Notes: generated by a model from the letters alone, not told the origin. A DNA stretch of 64,000 nt from Sphingomonas sp. 32-66-10 (GCA_002280565.1 NCEF01000001.1:62001-126000), one strand, 5' to 3'. Counted from the stretch's first letter, positions 38,952 through 47,990 are shown. Numbers and translations: made by a program.

Positions 38952-39084
38952 CCCCAACACGATAATCACGCCCCTTGCCCAAAGCGATCATGCTGCGTCG
39001 CGGCACCATGGCCAAGAGCATATGGTGGTATCTGCGACGAATGCGCAGATTATGACGGCAAAGCGTGAAGATTCAGCCAAAAAT

Positions 39085-40677
39085 TCACGGGACCAATACG
39101 GTGTCCTGCGCCTTTTTGTCCGTATCCGGGAAATCCAGCGTATAATGCAGCCCCCGGCTTTCGCGCCGGTGCAGCGCCGATCTCACGATCAGCTCGGCCG
39201 ATTGCAACAGGTTGCGCAGCTCGATCAGGTCGGGCGTCACGCGAAAATGGCCGTAATAGTCGGCAACTTCCTCGTTCAGCATCTTGATGCGATGCGCCGC
39301 GCGTTCCAGCCGCTTGGTGGTGCGCACGATGCCGACATAGTTCCACATGAAGCGGCGGATTTCGGTCCAGTTCTGCTTGATCACAACCTCTTCATCCGAA
39401 TCGGCGACGCGGCTTTCGTCCCAGGGGCGGATCGGCGGCGGAGGGGGCAAATCGTCCCAGTTTGCCGCGATGTGCCGCGCCGCCGCCTCACCGAAAACGA
39501 AACATTCCAGCAGCGAGTTGCTGGCCAGACGGTTCGCGCCGTGCAGCCCGCTTTCGCTGCACTCCCCCGCGGCATAGAGGCCGGGCAGGTCGGTGCGGCC
39601 GTCCAGATCGATGACGATCCCGCCGCATGTATAATGCTGCGCCGGTACCACCGGGATCGGTCCCGTGGTCATGTCGATGCCAAGGCCGATCAGCTTGTCG
39701 TAGATATTGGGGAAATGCCCCTTCACGAACTCGGCGGGCATGTGGCTGATGTCGAGATGGACATAGTCGAGGCCGTCGCGCTTGATCTCCGCGTCGATCG
39801 CGCGCGCCACCACGTCGCGCGGCGCCAGCTCCATCCGCTCGGGATCATAGTCCGCCATGAAGCGCTTGCCAGTCTGCGGGTTGATCAGCCGTCCGCCCTC
39901 GCCCCGCACCGCTTCGGTGATCAGGAAATTCTTGACGTCGAGATGATAGAGGCAGGTCGGGTGGAACTGCATCATCTCCATGTTCGAGATGCGGCAGCCC
40001 GCGCGCCACGCCATGGCGATGCCGTCGCCGGTCGCCCCCTTGGGTGCGGTGGAGAAAAGGTAGGTGCGGCCCGCCCCGCCGGTCGCCAGCACGGTGGCGT
40101 TGGCGGTGAACAATTCGACCCGCCCGGTCGCACGGTTGACGGCATAGACGCCCCACACCTTGCCCGCCCCGGAATAGCGCAGCTCGTGGCGACTGGTGGC
40201 CAGGTCGATCGCGACCATGTCGGGGACGAGGGTGATATTGGGATGCGCCTGCGCCGCGCGGATCAGCGCGACCTGCACCGCCCAGCCGGTGGCATCATCG
40301 ACATGGACGATGCGGCGCGCGCTATGTCCGCCCTCACGCGTCAAATGCAGGGCATTGCCGTCCATGTTGAACGGCACGCCGAGCTCGACCAGCCGGTTGA
40401 TCGCAGCGGGGGCATTCTCGACCACCATCTCCACCGTCGCGCGGTCGTTGAGGCCCGCGCCGGCGACCATTGTATCCTCGATATGCGCCTCGAACGTGTC
40501 GCCGGGTTCGAGTACAGCGGCGATCCCGCCCTGTGCCCAGGCGGTCGATCCCTCGTCCAACCCGCCTTTGGCCAGCACCGTAACGCGGAACCGTTCAGCG
40601 AGATTGAGCGCAGCGGTCAGTCCGGCGGCACCCGAGCCGATGATGAGGACGTCGCACTGATGGGGGTCGTGGGCCAA
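39085..40677 (-). CDS. nadB: L-aspartate oxidase
   Basis: A 530-aa flavoenzyme that oxidises L-aspartate to iminoaspartate, the first step of de novo NAD synthesis. LIIGSGAAGLTAALNLAE is the FAD motif. GSTAWAQGGIAAVL, HTREGGHSARRIVH-type and QFHPTCLY segments and GLHGANRLASNSLLE are family signatures. The start is taken as TTG at 40677 because AAGGA lies 6 nt upstream and the family N-terminus follows at once. A TTG 45 nt further up is possible. nadA and nadC are not in the window. It is divergent from a secreted esterase. Confidence 0.92.
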   Translation of the reverse strand: MAHDPHQCDVLIIGSGAAGLTAALNLAERFRVTVLAKGGLDEGSTAWAQGGIAAVLEPGDTFEAHIEDTMVAGAGLNDRATVEMVVENAPAAINRLVELGVPFNMDGNALHLTREGGHSARRIVHVDDATGWAVQVALIRAAQAHPNITLVPDMVAIDLATSRHELRYSGAGKVWGVYAVNRATGRVELFTANATVLATGGAGRTYLFSTAPKGATGDGIAMAWRAGCRISNMEMMQFHPTCLYHLDVKNFLITEAVRGEGGRLINPQTGKRFMADYDPERMELAPRDVVARAIDAEIKRDGLDYVHLDISHMPAEFVKGHFPNIYDKLIGLGIDMTTGPIPVVPAQHYTCGGIVIDLDGRTDLPGLYAAGECSESGLHGANRLASNSLLECFVFGEAAARHIAANWDDLPPPPPIRPWDESRVADSDEEVVIKQNWTEIRRFMWNYVGIVRTTKRLERAAHRIKMLNEEVADYYGHFRVTPDLIELRNLLQSAELIVRSALHRRESRGLHYTLDFPDTDKKAQDTVLVP

Positions 40678-40799
40678 TCTCGTTCCTTCGCGCACCGATG
40701 GCGGAGAGCCGCTATGCGACAAAGCGCGGTGATTTCAAACACACTGCGGTTGCTCCATAGTAGTTCGGGCCATAGCGAGGGGATTACAAGGAGATACCA

Positions 40800-41693
40800 A
40801 TGCGCCTGATCCTCGCCGCCGCCGCTGCCCTGTTCGTCGCGACTGTGCCAGCATTCGCCGCCCCGGGCTGCCCCGTCGCCCCCGGTACCACGGCGCGCGT
40901 GACGGTCGGCGATACCGGGCGCAGCCTGCTCCTCCGCGTGCCGGCGAATGCAGCGGCAGGCCGCCTCCCGCTGGTGTTCGCCCTGCACGGCAGCGGCGGC
41001 GACGGCGCCGCGATCCTCGCGCAATCGAAGCTGGAGGGGAGCAGCGACCGCCACGGATTCCTCGTCGCCGCGCCCGATGCGGGCATCCCGGTCGAGCGCG
41101 GCTTTGTCTGGAACATTCCCGGCGTTCCCACCGTCACCGGCAAGGTGCCGGGGCCGGGCGATGCCGATGACGTAGCGTTCCTGAAGACCGCGATCGACTG
41201 GCTGGCCGAGAAAGGCTGTGCCGACACCAAGCGCGTCTATGCCACCGGTCTGTCCGGCGGCGGACGGATGACGTCATGGCTCGGCTGCATCGCGTCCGAC
41301 CGCTTCGCCGCGATCGCCCCGGTCGTCGGCCTGCGCGCGGGCAATCCGCTGGTGAGCGACAAGACCCGCCCCGATCCGGCCACCTGCACGCCGCAGCACC
41401 CGATGCCGGTGATCGCCTTTGCCGGCGATGCCGACGGCACCAACCCGGTGCAGGGCGGCGGCGCGGGCTATTGGCAATATACGATGGAGGCCGCCGAAGC
41501 GCGCTGGGCCAGCCTCAACGGCTGCACCGCCGGCCCGCTGCGCCGCGATCTCGCCGCCAATCTCTATGAGCGGCTCCACACGCGCTGCCGGGCGCAGGCC
41601 GAAGTCGCCGCCCATATCCTGCGCGGCGGCGGCCATGTCTGGACTGCGGACAATGATGCGATGTGGCGCTTCTTCGCGCGCTACCGGCGTTAA
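40800..41693 (+). CDS. secreted PHB depolymerase/LpqC-like esterase
   Basis: A 297-aa alpha/beta-hydrolase with a signal peptide (MRLILAAAAALFVATVPAFA). LVFALHGSGGDG forms the oxyanion region. The nucleophile lies in ATGLSGGGRMTSW (GxSxG), and GDADGTNPV and GGGHVWTADN supply the likely Asp and His. Even numbers of Cys suggest disulfides. This family (polyhydroxybutyrate depolymerase, feruloyl or acetyl esterases) cleaves ester bonds in polymers; the true substrate is unknown. An AAGGAG site precedes the ATG. It is convergent with the ABC ATPase gene. Confidence 0.85.
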   Translation: MRLILAAAAALFVATVPAFAAPGCPVAPGTTARVTVGDTGRSLLLRVPANAAAGRLPLVFALHGSGGDGAAILAQSKLEGSSDRHGFLVAAPDAGIPVERGFVWNIPGVPTVTGKVPGPGDADDVAFLKTAIDWLAEKGCADTKRVYATGLSGGGRMTSWLGCIASDRFAAIAPVVGLRAGNPLVSDKTRPDPATCTPQHPMPVIAFAGDADGTNPVQGGGAGYWQYTMEAAEARWASLNGCTAGPLRRDLAANLYERLHTRCRAQAEVAAHILRGGGHVWTADNDAMWRFFARYRR

Positions 41694-42616
41694 GCGGCGT
41701 TCGCCGCTCGCGTCAGGCTCAGGAACACGTCTTCAAGGTCCGCCTCGCGCGTGCTGACATCGACGATGCCGAACCCAGCCGCCTGCACCGCGCCCAGCAC
41801 CTCGCCGGCGTTCGCGCGATCTTTGCGATAGGTGATGACCAGCGTCCGCTCGCCCTTCGCCTCGATCTTCTGGAAACAGCCGTTGGCGGGGAGGTCGATG
41901 ATGTCGCGATCGACCACAACCTCGACCGCCTTTTCCTGAGTCTTGCCAACCAGCTCACGGGTCGGCTCGTTCGCGATGAGCTTGCCATGGTTGATGATCG
42001 CGATGCGATCGCACAGCTCTTCGGCTTCCTCCAGATAATGGGTGGTCAGCACCACCGTCACGCCCTGATCATTGAGCGTGCGGACATAGGCCCAGAGCTG
42101 CTGGCGCAGTTCGATATCCACGCCCGCGGTCGGCTCGTCGAGCACCAGTACCGGCGGCGAATGCACCATCGCCTTCGCCACCATCAACCGCCGCTTCATG
42201 CCCCCCGAGAGCGTCCGCGAATAAGCCCGCGCCTTGTCCTCCAGATGCACCGCGCGCAGCAGCTCCATCGACCGCCGCTCCGCCTTAGGAACGCCATATA
42301 GACCAGCCTGGATCTCCAGCGTTTCGACCGGTGTGAAGAACGGGTCGAACATGATCTCCTGATTGACGATCCCGATCGCGCGCTTGGCGTTGCGCGGGCT
42401 GGCGTCGATGTCGAACCCCCAGATGCGCGCCGTGCCGCCGGTCTTGTTGACCAGCCCCGCCAGGATATTGATCAGCGTCGATTTGCCCGCGCCATTCGGC
42501 CCCAGCAGGCCGAAAATCTGCCCGCGCGGCACGGTGAAGCTCACCCCGTCCAGCGCCTGCTTGCCGCCAGAATAGACCTTGGAAAGGCCGTCGATCTCGA
42601 TCGCCGCGTCGCTCAT
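41690..42616 (-). CDS. ABC-2-type transporter ATP-binding protein
   Basis: A 308-aa nucleotide-binding subunit. Walker [13 protein letters not shown], the ABC signature LSGGMKRRL and Walker [12 protein letters not shown] are intact. A C-terminal region of about 90 residues follows, as in NodI/DrrA-type exporters. It would energise export of a lipid, drug or polysaccharide, but no ABC-2 permease is adjacent; the flanking genes are an esterase and an unrelated small gene. The start at 42616 gives a normal N-terminus ([12 protein letters not shown]). It is either an orphan ATPase or its partner lies elsewhere. Confidence 0.9.
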   Translation of the reverse strand: MSDAAIEIDGLSKVYSGGKQALDGVSFTVPRGQIFGLLGPNGAGKSTLINILAGLVNKTGGTARIWGFDIDASPRNAKRAIGIVNQEIMFDPFFTPVETLEIQAGLYGVPKAERRSMELLRAVHLEDKARAYSRTLSGGMKRRLMVAKAMVHSPPVLVLDEPTAGVDIELRQQLWAYVRTLNDQGVTVVLTTHYLEEAEELCDRIAIINHGKLIANEPTRELVGKTQEKAVEVVVDRDIIDLPANGCFQKIEAKGERTLVITYRKDRANAGEVLGAVQAAGFGIVDVSTREADLEDVFLSLTRAANAA

Positions 42617-42716
42617 GCCGGGGAAGTGGGACGGTATGGGGCGCTTGGCAAGCGAAAGACGTTGCCAAGACCAGACGCACGGCACAGGCTGAGCCGCTAT
42701 CAGGGGAGGAACACCG

Positions 42717-43025
42717 GTGTTCATCACACACACACTCGCGCTCGCAATGCTTCAGGCCACACCGACGCCCGCCGATCACGCCGACGCCAAATGCGTTTTC
42801 GCGATGACCATGCTGGGCGAAACGGCGTCGGCTACCGACAAGTCGGGACTCGACATGACGATGAGCTTCTTCCTCGGCAAGATCGTCGGACGCAGCGGTG
42901 CCGCGATGCTCGGCCCGGCGATGGAGGCGGTGGCGGCATCGATGCAGGCGGGCGGTGTAGCGGGCGCCGCCAAGCTCGCCGAACGCTGTGCAGACGAGTT
43001 CGAGCGCGCCACCGGGACAATGTGA
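42717..43025 (+). CDS. small hypothetical exported protein
   Basis: A 102-aa protein with a GTG start after a GGGGAGGAAC ribosome site. The N-terminus FITHTLALAMLQ is only weakly signal-like. The remainder is rich in Ala, Met and Gly with two cysteines (about positions 26 and 90). I recognise no family. It lies between the ABC ATPase (divergent) and the zinc-finger gene (same strand). Codon bias matches its neighbours, so it is probably real, but nothing about function can be read. Confidence 0.55.
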   Translation: MFITHTLALAMLQATPTPADHADAKCVFAMTMLGETASATDKSGLDMTMSFFLGKIVGRSGAAMLGPAMEAVAASMQAGGVAGAAKLAERCADEFERATGTM

Positions 43026-43080
43026 ACGTCGCTGCACGCCGAGATTGCTCGCGCGCCCGCGCTTTGCTAACCGCAGGTCC

Positions 43081-43311
43081 ATGATCGCGCCGCCCGAAGT
43101 CACCCGCGTCACCACCGCCCGCGTCGCCTGTGACGGCGCGCATGCCGGCATTGCAGCCGCGCTCGGCCATCCGCGCGTGTTTTTGCAGATTGACGAGCAT
43201 GGCTATGTCGATTGCGGCTATTGCGACCGCCGCTTCGTGCTGATCGGCGGCCCCGCCGATGGCGCCGACCAGAGCGATTTGCCCGACATCGCGTCTGGCG
43301 CGAGCGTTTAA
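43081..43311 (+). CDS. zinc-finger (zf-CHCC) domain protein, NDUFS6-like
   Basis: A 76-aa protein with a CHCC-type zinc site: ACDGAHAG supplies Cys and His, HPRVFLQIDEHGYVDCGYCDRRF supplies His and the CxxC. This is the domain of the mitochondrial complex I subunit NDUFS6 and its alphaproteobacterial relatives. It probably binds the respiratory complex or assists its assembly, but no nuo genes are close. The ATG at 43081 begins the family N-terminus. tldD follows 18 nt later. Confidence 0.85.
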   Translation: MIAPPEVTRVTTARVACDGAHAGIAAALGHPRVFLQIDEHGYVDCGYCDRRFVLIGGPADGADQSDLPDIASGASV

Positions 43312-43329
43312 GCACTCTATATTTCGGGG

Positions 43330-44748
43330 ATGTACAGCGATCCCCGAGGTTTCCTCTACCGCGACGGCTTCGATGCCGACGCCGCCCAGCGCCTGACCGC
43401 ATCGATCCTCGCCTCGGCCGAGGATGGCGAGCTCTACCTGCAATATCGCAAGACAGAGGCGTTCGGCTTCGACGACGGGCGGCTCAAGACCGCGTCGTAT
43501 AACACCGATTCGGGCTTCGGCCTGCGCGCGGTGAGCGGCGAGACTACCGCTTTTGCCCATGCCAATGAGATCAGCGACGCCGCGATTCGCCGTGCGGGCG
43601 AGACGATGGCGCTGATCGATCCGGCGACCGGACCCAAGGCTGCGGCCCCGGTCGGCACCAACCGCCACCTCTATACCGATGCCGACCCGCTCGATCTGGT
43701 CCCCTTCGCCGACAAGGTAAATCTGTGCCAGGCGATCGACGCGGCGGCCCGCGCCCGCGATCCGCGCGTCGTGCAAGTCTCGGTCAGCCTGCTGGGATCA
43801 TGGAGCGTGGTCGAGATCGTCCGTCCGGACGGCTTCATCGCCACCGACATCCGCCCGCTGGTCCGCCTTAACGTCTCGATCGTGGTCGAATCCAACGGGC
43901 GGCGCGAGACGGGCAGCTTCGGCACTGGCGGCCGCGCGCTCTATGATCGGCTGATGCAGCCCGAGACGTGGAACCGCGCGATCGACGAGGCGCTGGCGCA
44001 GGCTCTGGTCAATCTCGACGCGGTCGATGCCCCGGCGGGTGAGATGACCGTACTGCTCGGCCCCGGCTGGCCCGGCATCCTGCTGCACGAGGCGATCGGC
44101 CATGGCCTTGAGGGCGACTTCAACCGCAAGGGCACCAGCGCCTTCTCCGGCCGCATCGGCGAGCGCGTTGCCGCGCCCGGCGTCACCGTGGTCGATGACG
44201 GCTCGATCACCGACCGGCGCGGTTCGCTGTCGATCGACGACGAAGGCACGCCGACGCGCGAAACGGTGCTGATCGAGGACGGCATCCTGCGCGGCTATAT
44301 GCAGGATCGCATGAACGCGCGGCTGATGGGGGTCGAACCGACCGGCAATGGCCGCCGCGAATCCTTCCAGCACGCCCCGATGCCGCGCATGACCAATACC
44401 TTTATGCGCGGGGGCCAGGACGATCCCGCCGAGCTGCTGAGCCGGGTCAAGAAAGGCATTTTCGCCAAGAGCTTTGGCGGCGGTCAGGTCGACATCGTAT
44501 CGGGCAAGTTCGTGTTCAGCTGCACCGAAGCCTACAAGATCGAGAACGGGAAGCTCGGCGCCCCGATCAAGGGTGCGACGCTGATCGGCGACGGGCCGAC
44601 CAGCCTGACCCGGGTGATCGGGATCGGCAATGATTTCGCGCTCGATGAGGGCATCGGCATGTGCGGCAAGGGTGGGCAGTCCGTGCCGGCGGGCGTGGGT
44701 CAGCCGACGCTGTTGCTCGACGGGCTGACCGTCGGCGGGACGGCTTAG
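43330..44748 (+). CDS. tldD: metalloprotease TldD
   Basis: A 472-aa zinc protease that with PmbA/TldE matures microcins and acts in protein quality control. The metal motif is in LLHEAIGHGLEGD (HExxxH), followed by VVDDGSITDRRGSLSIDDEGTPT and QHAPMPRMTNTFM. The C-terminal SGKFVFSCTEAYKIENGK segment is typical. The ATG follows the zinc-finger gene by 18 nt. PmbA is not in the window, so the partner must be encoded elsewhere. It is convergent with the HAD gene, whose stop overlaps the tldD stop. Confidence 0.95.
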   Translation: MYSDPRGFLYRDGFDADAAQRLTASILASAEDGELYLQYRKTEAFGFDDGRLKTASYNTDSGFGLRAVSGETTAFAHANEISDAAIRRAGETMALIDPATGPKAAAPVGTNRHLYTDADPLDLVPFADKVNLCQAIDAAARARDPRVVQVSVSLLGSWSVVEIVRPDGFIATDIRPLVRLNVSIVVESNGRRETGSFGTGGRALYDRLMQPETWNRAIDEALAQALVNLDAVDAPAGEMTVLLGPGWPGILLHEAIGHGLEGDFNRKGTSAFSGRIGERVAAPGVTVVDDGSITDRRGSLSIDDEGTPTRETVLIEDGILRGYMQDRMNARLMGVEPTGNGRRESFQHAPMPRMTNTFMRGGQDDPAELLSRVKKGIFAKSFGGGQVDIVSGKFVFSCTEAYKIENGKLGAPIKGATLIGDGPTSLTRVIGIGNDFALDEGIGMCGKGGQSVPAGVGQPTLLLDGLTVGGTA

Positions 44749-45419
44749 GCCAGCAACCGCGCGACTTCGGTGAAGTCGTGCGCGATGTCGTGGACACCCA
44801 GCGCGCGCAGGCGGCTGGCATGGTTCGGCCCGCAGTGATTGCCTGCGCACAGCCCGATGACATGCGCGCCCGACGCCACCGCCCCGGTCGCCCCCACCGG
44901 TGAATCCTCCAGGATCGCGCAGCGCTCAATCGGCACGCCCAGCTGTGCGGCGGCGTGGAGATAGATATCCGGCGCGGGCTTGCCCCGCGCGACATGCTCG
45001 CGGCCGCTGAAGATTCGCCCGTCAAACGCGTCGCGGATGCCAAGATGGTCGAGATGCGTTCCGATCCAGTGGCTGTTGCTCGACGAAGCGATGGCGCGTG
45101 GCAGATCGTCGGGCAGCGCGCGGACGAAGGTGATCGCCCCGGCAACCTCGGCAACGCCCTCGGCCAGCGCACGGCGATTCTCCGCCTCGCGCGCATCGTG
45201 GAAGTCCTCGGGCAGGGAACGCCCGATCCAGCTCTCGATCGCTTCGATGAACTCGCGCCCGGCAAGGCCCATGAAGTTCGCCATCGAGTCTTCCGGACTG
45301 GTCGGATGACCGATCGCGGTCAGATAGTCGGCAATGTGCCGGTTGCCCTCGAACTCACTCTCGAGCAGGACGCCGTCAAAGTCGAAGATCAGCGCGTCGA
45401 AACGGACCGACAGGCTCAT
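44745..45419 (-). CDS. HAD-IA family hydrolase (beta-phosphoglucomutase/phosphatase-like)
   Basis: A 224-aa haloacid-dehalogenase phosphatase. Motif I is FDFDGVLLESE with two Asp, the middle motif reads AIASSSNSHWIGTHL, and AILEDSPVGATGAVASGAHVIGL carries the acidic motif IV and DxxxG-like loop. A helical cap lies between residues about 20 and 85. It is cytosolic, and probable substrates are small phosphosugars or nucleotides. Its start overlaps the YggS stop (ATGA), so the two are co-transcribed. Confidence 0.88.
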   Translation of the reverse strand: MSLSVRFDALIFDFDGVLLESEFEGNRHIADYLTAIGHPTSPEDSMANFMGLAGREFIEAIESWIGRSLPEDFHDAREAENRRALAEGVAEVAGAITFVRALPDDLPRAIASSSNSHWIGTHLDHLGIRDAFDGRIFSGREHVARGKPAPDIYLHAAAQLGVPIERCAILEDSPVGATGAVASGAHVIGLCAGNHCGPNHASRLRALGVHDIAHDFTEVARLLA

Positions 45420-46084
45420 GCGCGTGCTCCGAACAGTGCTGTGCCGACGCGGACATGGGTCGCGCCGATCGTCACCGCCACCTCGAAATCGTCCGACATG
45501 CCGATGCTGAGCCCCTCCAGCCCCGCCTCACGCGCCAGCTTGGCCAGTAGCGCGAAATAGGGTGCCGAATCGACGCCGACCGGCGGCACCGCCATCAGCC
45601 CGGCGATTGGCAGGCCCGCTGCTTGTGCCTCTGCCAGCAGCGCGGACAGGTCTGCGACCGCGACGCCGCCCTTTTGCGGTTCATCGCCGATATTGACCTG
45701 GATGAAGCAATCGGGGCGCTTGCCGCTCTCCGCCATTGCTTTGGCGAGCGCGGCGACCAACGACGGGCGGTCGACGGAATGGATCGCATCGAACAGCGCC
45801 ACCGCGTCGGCGGCCTTGTTCGACTGAAGCTGGCCGACCAGGTGGAGGTGGATGTCCGGGGTCGCGGCCTTGAGCGCGGGCCATTTGGCCGCCGCTTCCT
45901 GCACCCGATTTTCGCCGAACACACGCTGGCCCGCATCGATCAGCGGCTGGATCGCGGCGGCGTCATGCGTCTTGGACACGGCAATCAGCGTGACCGCATC
46001 CGCACGGCGCCCCGCCGTCGCGGCGGCGCGGGCAAGGCGGGCGTTGATATCGGAAAGGCGAGACGAAGCGGTTTCGGCAGACAT
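45416..46084 (-). CDS. YggS family PLP homeostasis protein
   Basis: A 222-aa PLP-binding protein (COG0325) that maintains pyridoxal phosphate and amino-acid balance without known catalysis. The lysine is in TLIAVSKTHDA near residue 37. FGENRVQEAAAKW, LHLVGQLQSNK and GLSIGMSDDFEVAV with the phosphate loop are the family signatures. The start at 46084 is chosen because the longer open frame carries no family sequence. It is divergent from the ThiE-like gene with only 22 nt between starts. Confidence 0.93.
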   Translation of the reverse strand: MSAETASSRLSDINARLARAAATAGRRADAVTLIAVSKTHDAAAIQPLIDAGQRVFGENRVQEAAAKWPALKAATPDIHLHLVGQLQSNKAADAVALFDAIHSVDRPSLVAALAKAMAESGKRPDCFIQVNIGDEPQKGGVAVADLSALLAEAQAAGLPIAGLMAVPPVGVDSAPYFALLAKLAREAGLEGLSIGMSDDFEVAVTIGATHVRVGTALFGARA

Positions 46085-46106
46085 ATGCCGCGCTATAGGT
46101 GGCGCG

Positions 46107-46631
46107 ATGTCGCGCCGCCACCCCCACCCCTCTGCTTTGCCGCGCCGCTGGCTGATGACGGACGAGCGCTTGGGCGACACGCTATGGACAGCGATCGACG
46201 CACTGCCGCGCGGATCGGGAATCATCTTCCGCCATTATGCGACCCCGCCCCGGGCGCGACGGGCGCTGTTCGAACGGGTGCGCAGATGCGCGCGACGCAA
46301 GCGGCTGATGCTGGTCGTGGCCGGGCTCCCGGTCGGGCGCGGACCCATGCTGCGCCATGGTCGGAGCCGTGCCGCGCTGACCGCGCCGGTGCATTCGCGG
46401 GTGGAAGCCATTGCGGCAGGGCGGGCCGGCGCTGCGCTGCTGTTCGTATCGCCAGTTTACCCCACGCGCTCGCATCCCGGCGCATCGGCGCTGGGTCCGG
46501 CGCGATTTGGCTTGATGATTCGCGGGCTCAAGCTGCCAGTGATCGCGCTCGGCGGGATGGATGAGCGCCGCTGGCGCGCGCTAAATCGGCTCGGTGTGCA
46601 TGGATGGGCCGGGATCGACGCCTGGGCCTAG
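46107..46631 (+). CDS. thiamine phosphate synthase-like (ThiE/TenI) protein
   Basis: A 174-aa protein related to ThiE, shorter than the usual 200-220 aa. LLFVSPVYPTRSHPGASALGP corresponds to the GPIFPT phosphate-binding region and VIALGGMDERR to the GGI motif; a PVHSRVEA segment matches the SVHS motif. The N-D-R segment of true ThiE (pyrimidine and metal binding) is replaced by LMLVVAG, so activity is doubtful and a TenI-like regulatory role is possible. No other thi genes or TPP riboswitch are nearby. The downstream neighbour is convergent. Confidence 0.75.
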   Translation: MSRRHPHPSALPRRWLMTDERLGDTLWTAIDALPRGSGIIFRHYATPPRARRALFERVRRCARRKRLMLVVAGLPVGRGPMLRHGRSRAALTAPVHSRVEAIAAGRAGAALLFVSPVYPTRSHPGASALGPARFGLMIRGLKLPVIALGGMDERRWRALNRLGVHGWAGIDAWA

Positions 46632-46645
46632 CCCGACATCACCGG

Positions 46646-47365
46646 TCAGAAGCGGATTGCCGTCCCGACATAGACCGCCTGGCTGTCACGCCGATCGTCC
46701 TTCAGCTGCGGAAGGCGATCCTTCTCGCTGCTGTACCGCACGCCGGCAGTCACATCGAGATTGCGGGTGATCGAATAGGCACCGCCGACATCGATCGAAT
46801 AATTGGGATCGACCGTCAGCAAGCGCGGACCACGCTCGGCCGGCTTCTCGCTGGTCGCCTTGATCCGCCCGGATGCGCGCTTGCCGGTGTAGCTGAGGCC
46901 CAGATCCATCTTCTGGTTGCTGCCCGGCTGCCCCGCCAGGTCGAGTTTCGCAAGATCGCCCGAGATCGCAAAGCGCTTCCAGCCCACCGAAACGCCCAGG
47001 TTATAGGCGATCGGCTGCAACGTCACCGAAGCCGGGGCAGCCGCGCCGCGATCGGCGATCGCAGCCGAGGGCCGGGTGGTGCGCGCGCGAACCGCGACGG
47101 TCACGCTGCGATTGCTGATCCCGCGCGTGTCGGCGGGCGTGAAGCGGAAGCCACTGCCCGACAGGCCACTGCGCGCCAGCGCTGCTGCAAGGCGCGGGTC
47201 GGCCGATGCCGGAGTGAAGGTTCCGATTCCCGCAATCGGGGTCGCCCGCGCAGGCGCAACGCGCTGCGGTGTCCCGGTCTGCGCGAGCAACGCCGGCGCG
47301 GCAACGAGCCCGGCGGCGCCCAGCGGCCCCAGTCCCAATCCCGCAATGATCCGACGAGTACGCAT
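46646..47365 (-). CDS. exported beta-barrel-like outer-membrane hypothetical protein
   Basis: A 239-aa protein with a basic N-terminus (MRTRRIIAG) and a hydrophobic signal up to about residue 28. The second half alternates hydrophobic and polar residues in strand-like blocks (VGWKRFAISGDLAKLDL, MDLGLSYTGKRASGRIKAT, SIDVGGAYSITRNLDVTAG) and ends with GTAIRF; a C-terminal Phe is typical of outer-membrane barrels. The region from 30 to 110 is Ala/Pro/Thr rich. It lies between the ThiE-like gene and DUF3576. No porin family is recognised. Confidence 0.65.
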   Translation of the reverse strand: MRTRRIIAGLGLGPLGAAGLVAAPALLAQTGTPQRVAPARATPIAGIGTFTPASADPRLAAALARSGLSGSGFRFTPADTRGISNRSVTVAVRARTTRPSAAIADRGAAAPASVTLQPIAYNLGVSVGWKRFAISGDLAKLDLAGQPGSNQKMDLGLSYTGKRASGRIKATSEKPAERGPRLLTVDPNYSIDVGGAYSITRNLDVTAGVRYSSEKDRLPQLKDDRRDSQAVYVGTAIRF

Positions 47366-47484
47366 TGAAACCCCTTATTCGCATTGCGCTCTACCATGAT
47401 TCGATTGCCATGTTCCACAGGCCGAATCCGATTTTGGCGCAGGTGTTGCTCTAGACGCACAGCATGGGCCGCATCGGCTTGCGC

Positions 47485-47514
47485 TTGCGGCGCGCGCGCC
47501 AACATCTATAGATG
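47485..47514 (+). promoter_or_regulatory. promoter with palindromic -10 region for DUF3576 gene
   Basis: TTGCGG (47485-47490), 16 nt and TATAGA (47507-47512) make a plausible promoter. The -10 lies inside the perfect 12-bp palindrome CATCTATAGATG (47503-47514), which could be an operator or chance symmetry. The leader to the ATG at 47553 would be about 34 nt. Confidence 0.4.
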
Positions 47515-47552
47515 CACACCGAGCCGATGAGATTTCCCATAGGATGATGCCG

Positions 47553-47990
47553 ATGAACCGCCAGTTGCGCACCGCGATCCTGGGCAGCGTTGCCCTCACC
47601 CTCGCCGCGTGCGGCGGTGGTGGCGATCGCCCGCGCGCCGATCTTGCCGCGTCGAAGGTCACGACGATCGGCGTCAACGCCTATCTGTGGCGTGCCGCGC
47701 TCGACACCGTGTCGTTCGCGCCGATCGCGCAGACCGATTCGAACGGCGGTGTGATCGTGACCGACTGGCATGTGAACCCCAATCTCTCGACCGAGCGGAT
47801 CAAGATCACCGTGGCAATCCTCGACCAGGATCTGCGCGCCGACGCGCTCCGCGTCAGCGTTCAGCGCCAGCAGAATCGTGGTGGCCAGTGGGTCGACGCG
47901 CCGGTTGAGGCAGCGACGGTCCAGAAGCTGGAAGACATCATTCTGACCAAGGCCCGCGATCTGCGGCGCGCCGCGATTACCGGGAATTGA
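47553..47990 (+). CDS. DUF3576 family lipoprotein
   Basis: A lipoprotein of about 145 aa in the DUF3576 family, found in alphaproteobacteria. The signal MNRQLRTAILGSVALTLAAC ends in a clear lipobox (LAAC), so the mature protein is lipid-anchored. The core TIGVNAYLWRAALDTVSFAPIAQTD and GGVIVTDWHVNP segments are conserved. It may assist outer-membrane assembly, but the role is unproven. The start at 47553 is preferred to 47544 because the AGGA site sits at proper spacing from it. leuS begins 45 nt later. Confidence 0.85.
   Translation: MNRQLRTAILGSVALTLAACGGGGDRPRADLAASKVTTIGVNAYLWRAALDTVSFAPIAQTDSNGGVIVTDWHVNPNLSTERIKITVAILDQDLRADALRVSVQRQQNRGGQWVDAPVEAATVQKLEDIILTKARDLRRAAITGN

Noticed and set aside
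39008..39055. 15-aa frame (MAKSIWWYLRRMRRL) between nadB and the beta-lactamase gene
   Set aside because: Too short and without a ribosome site to support.
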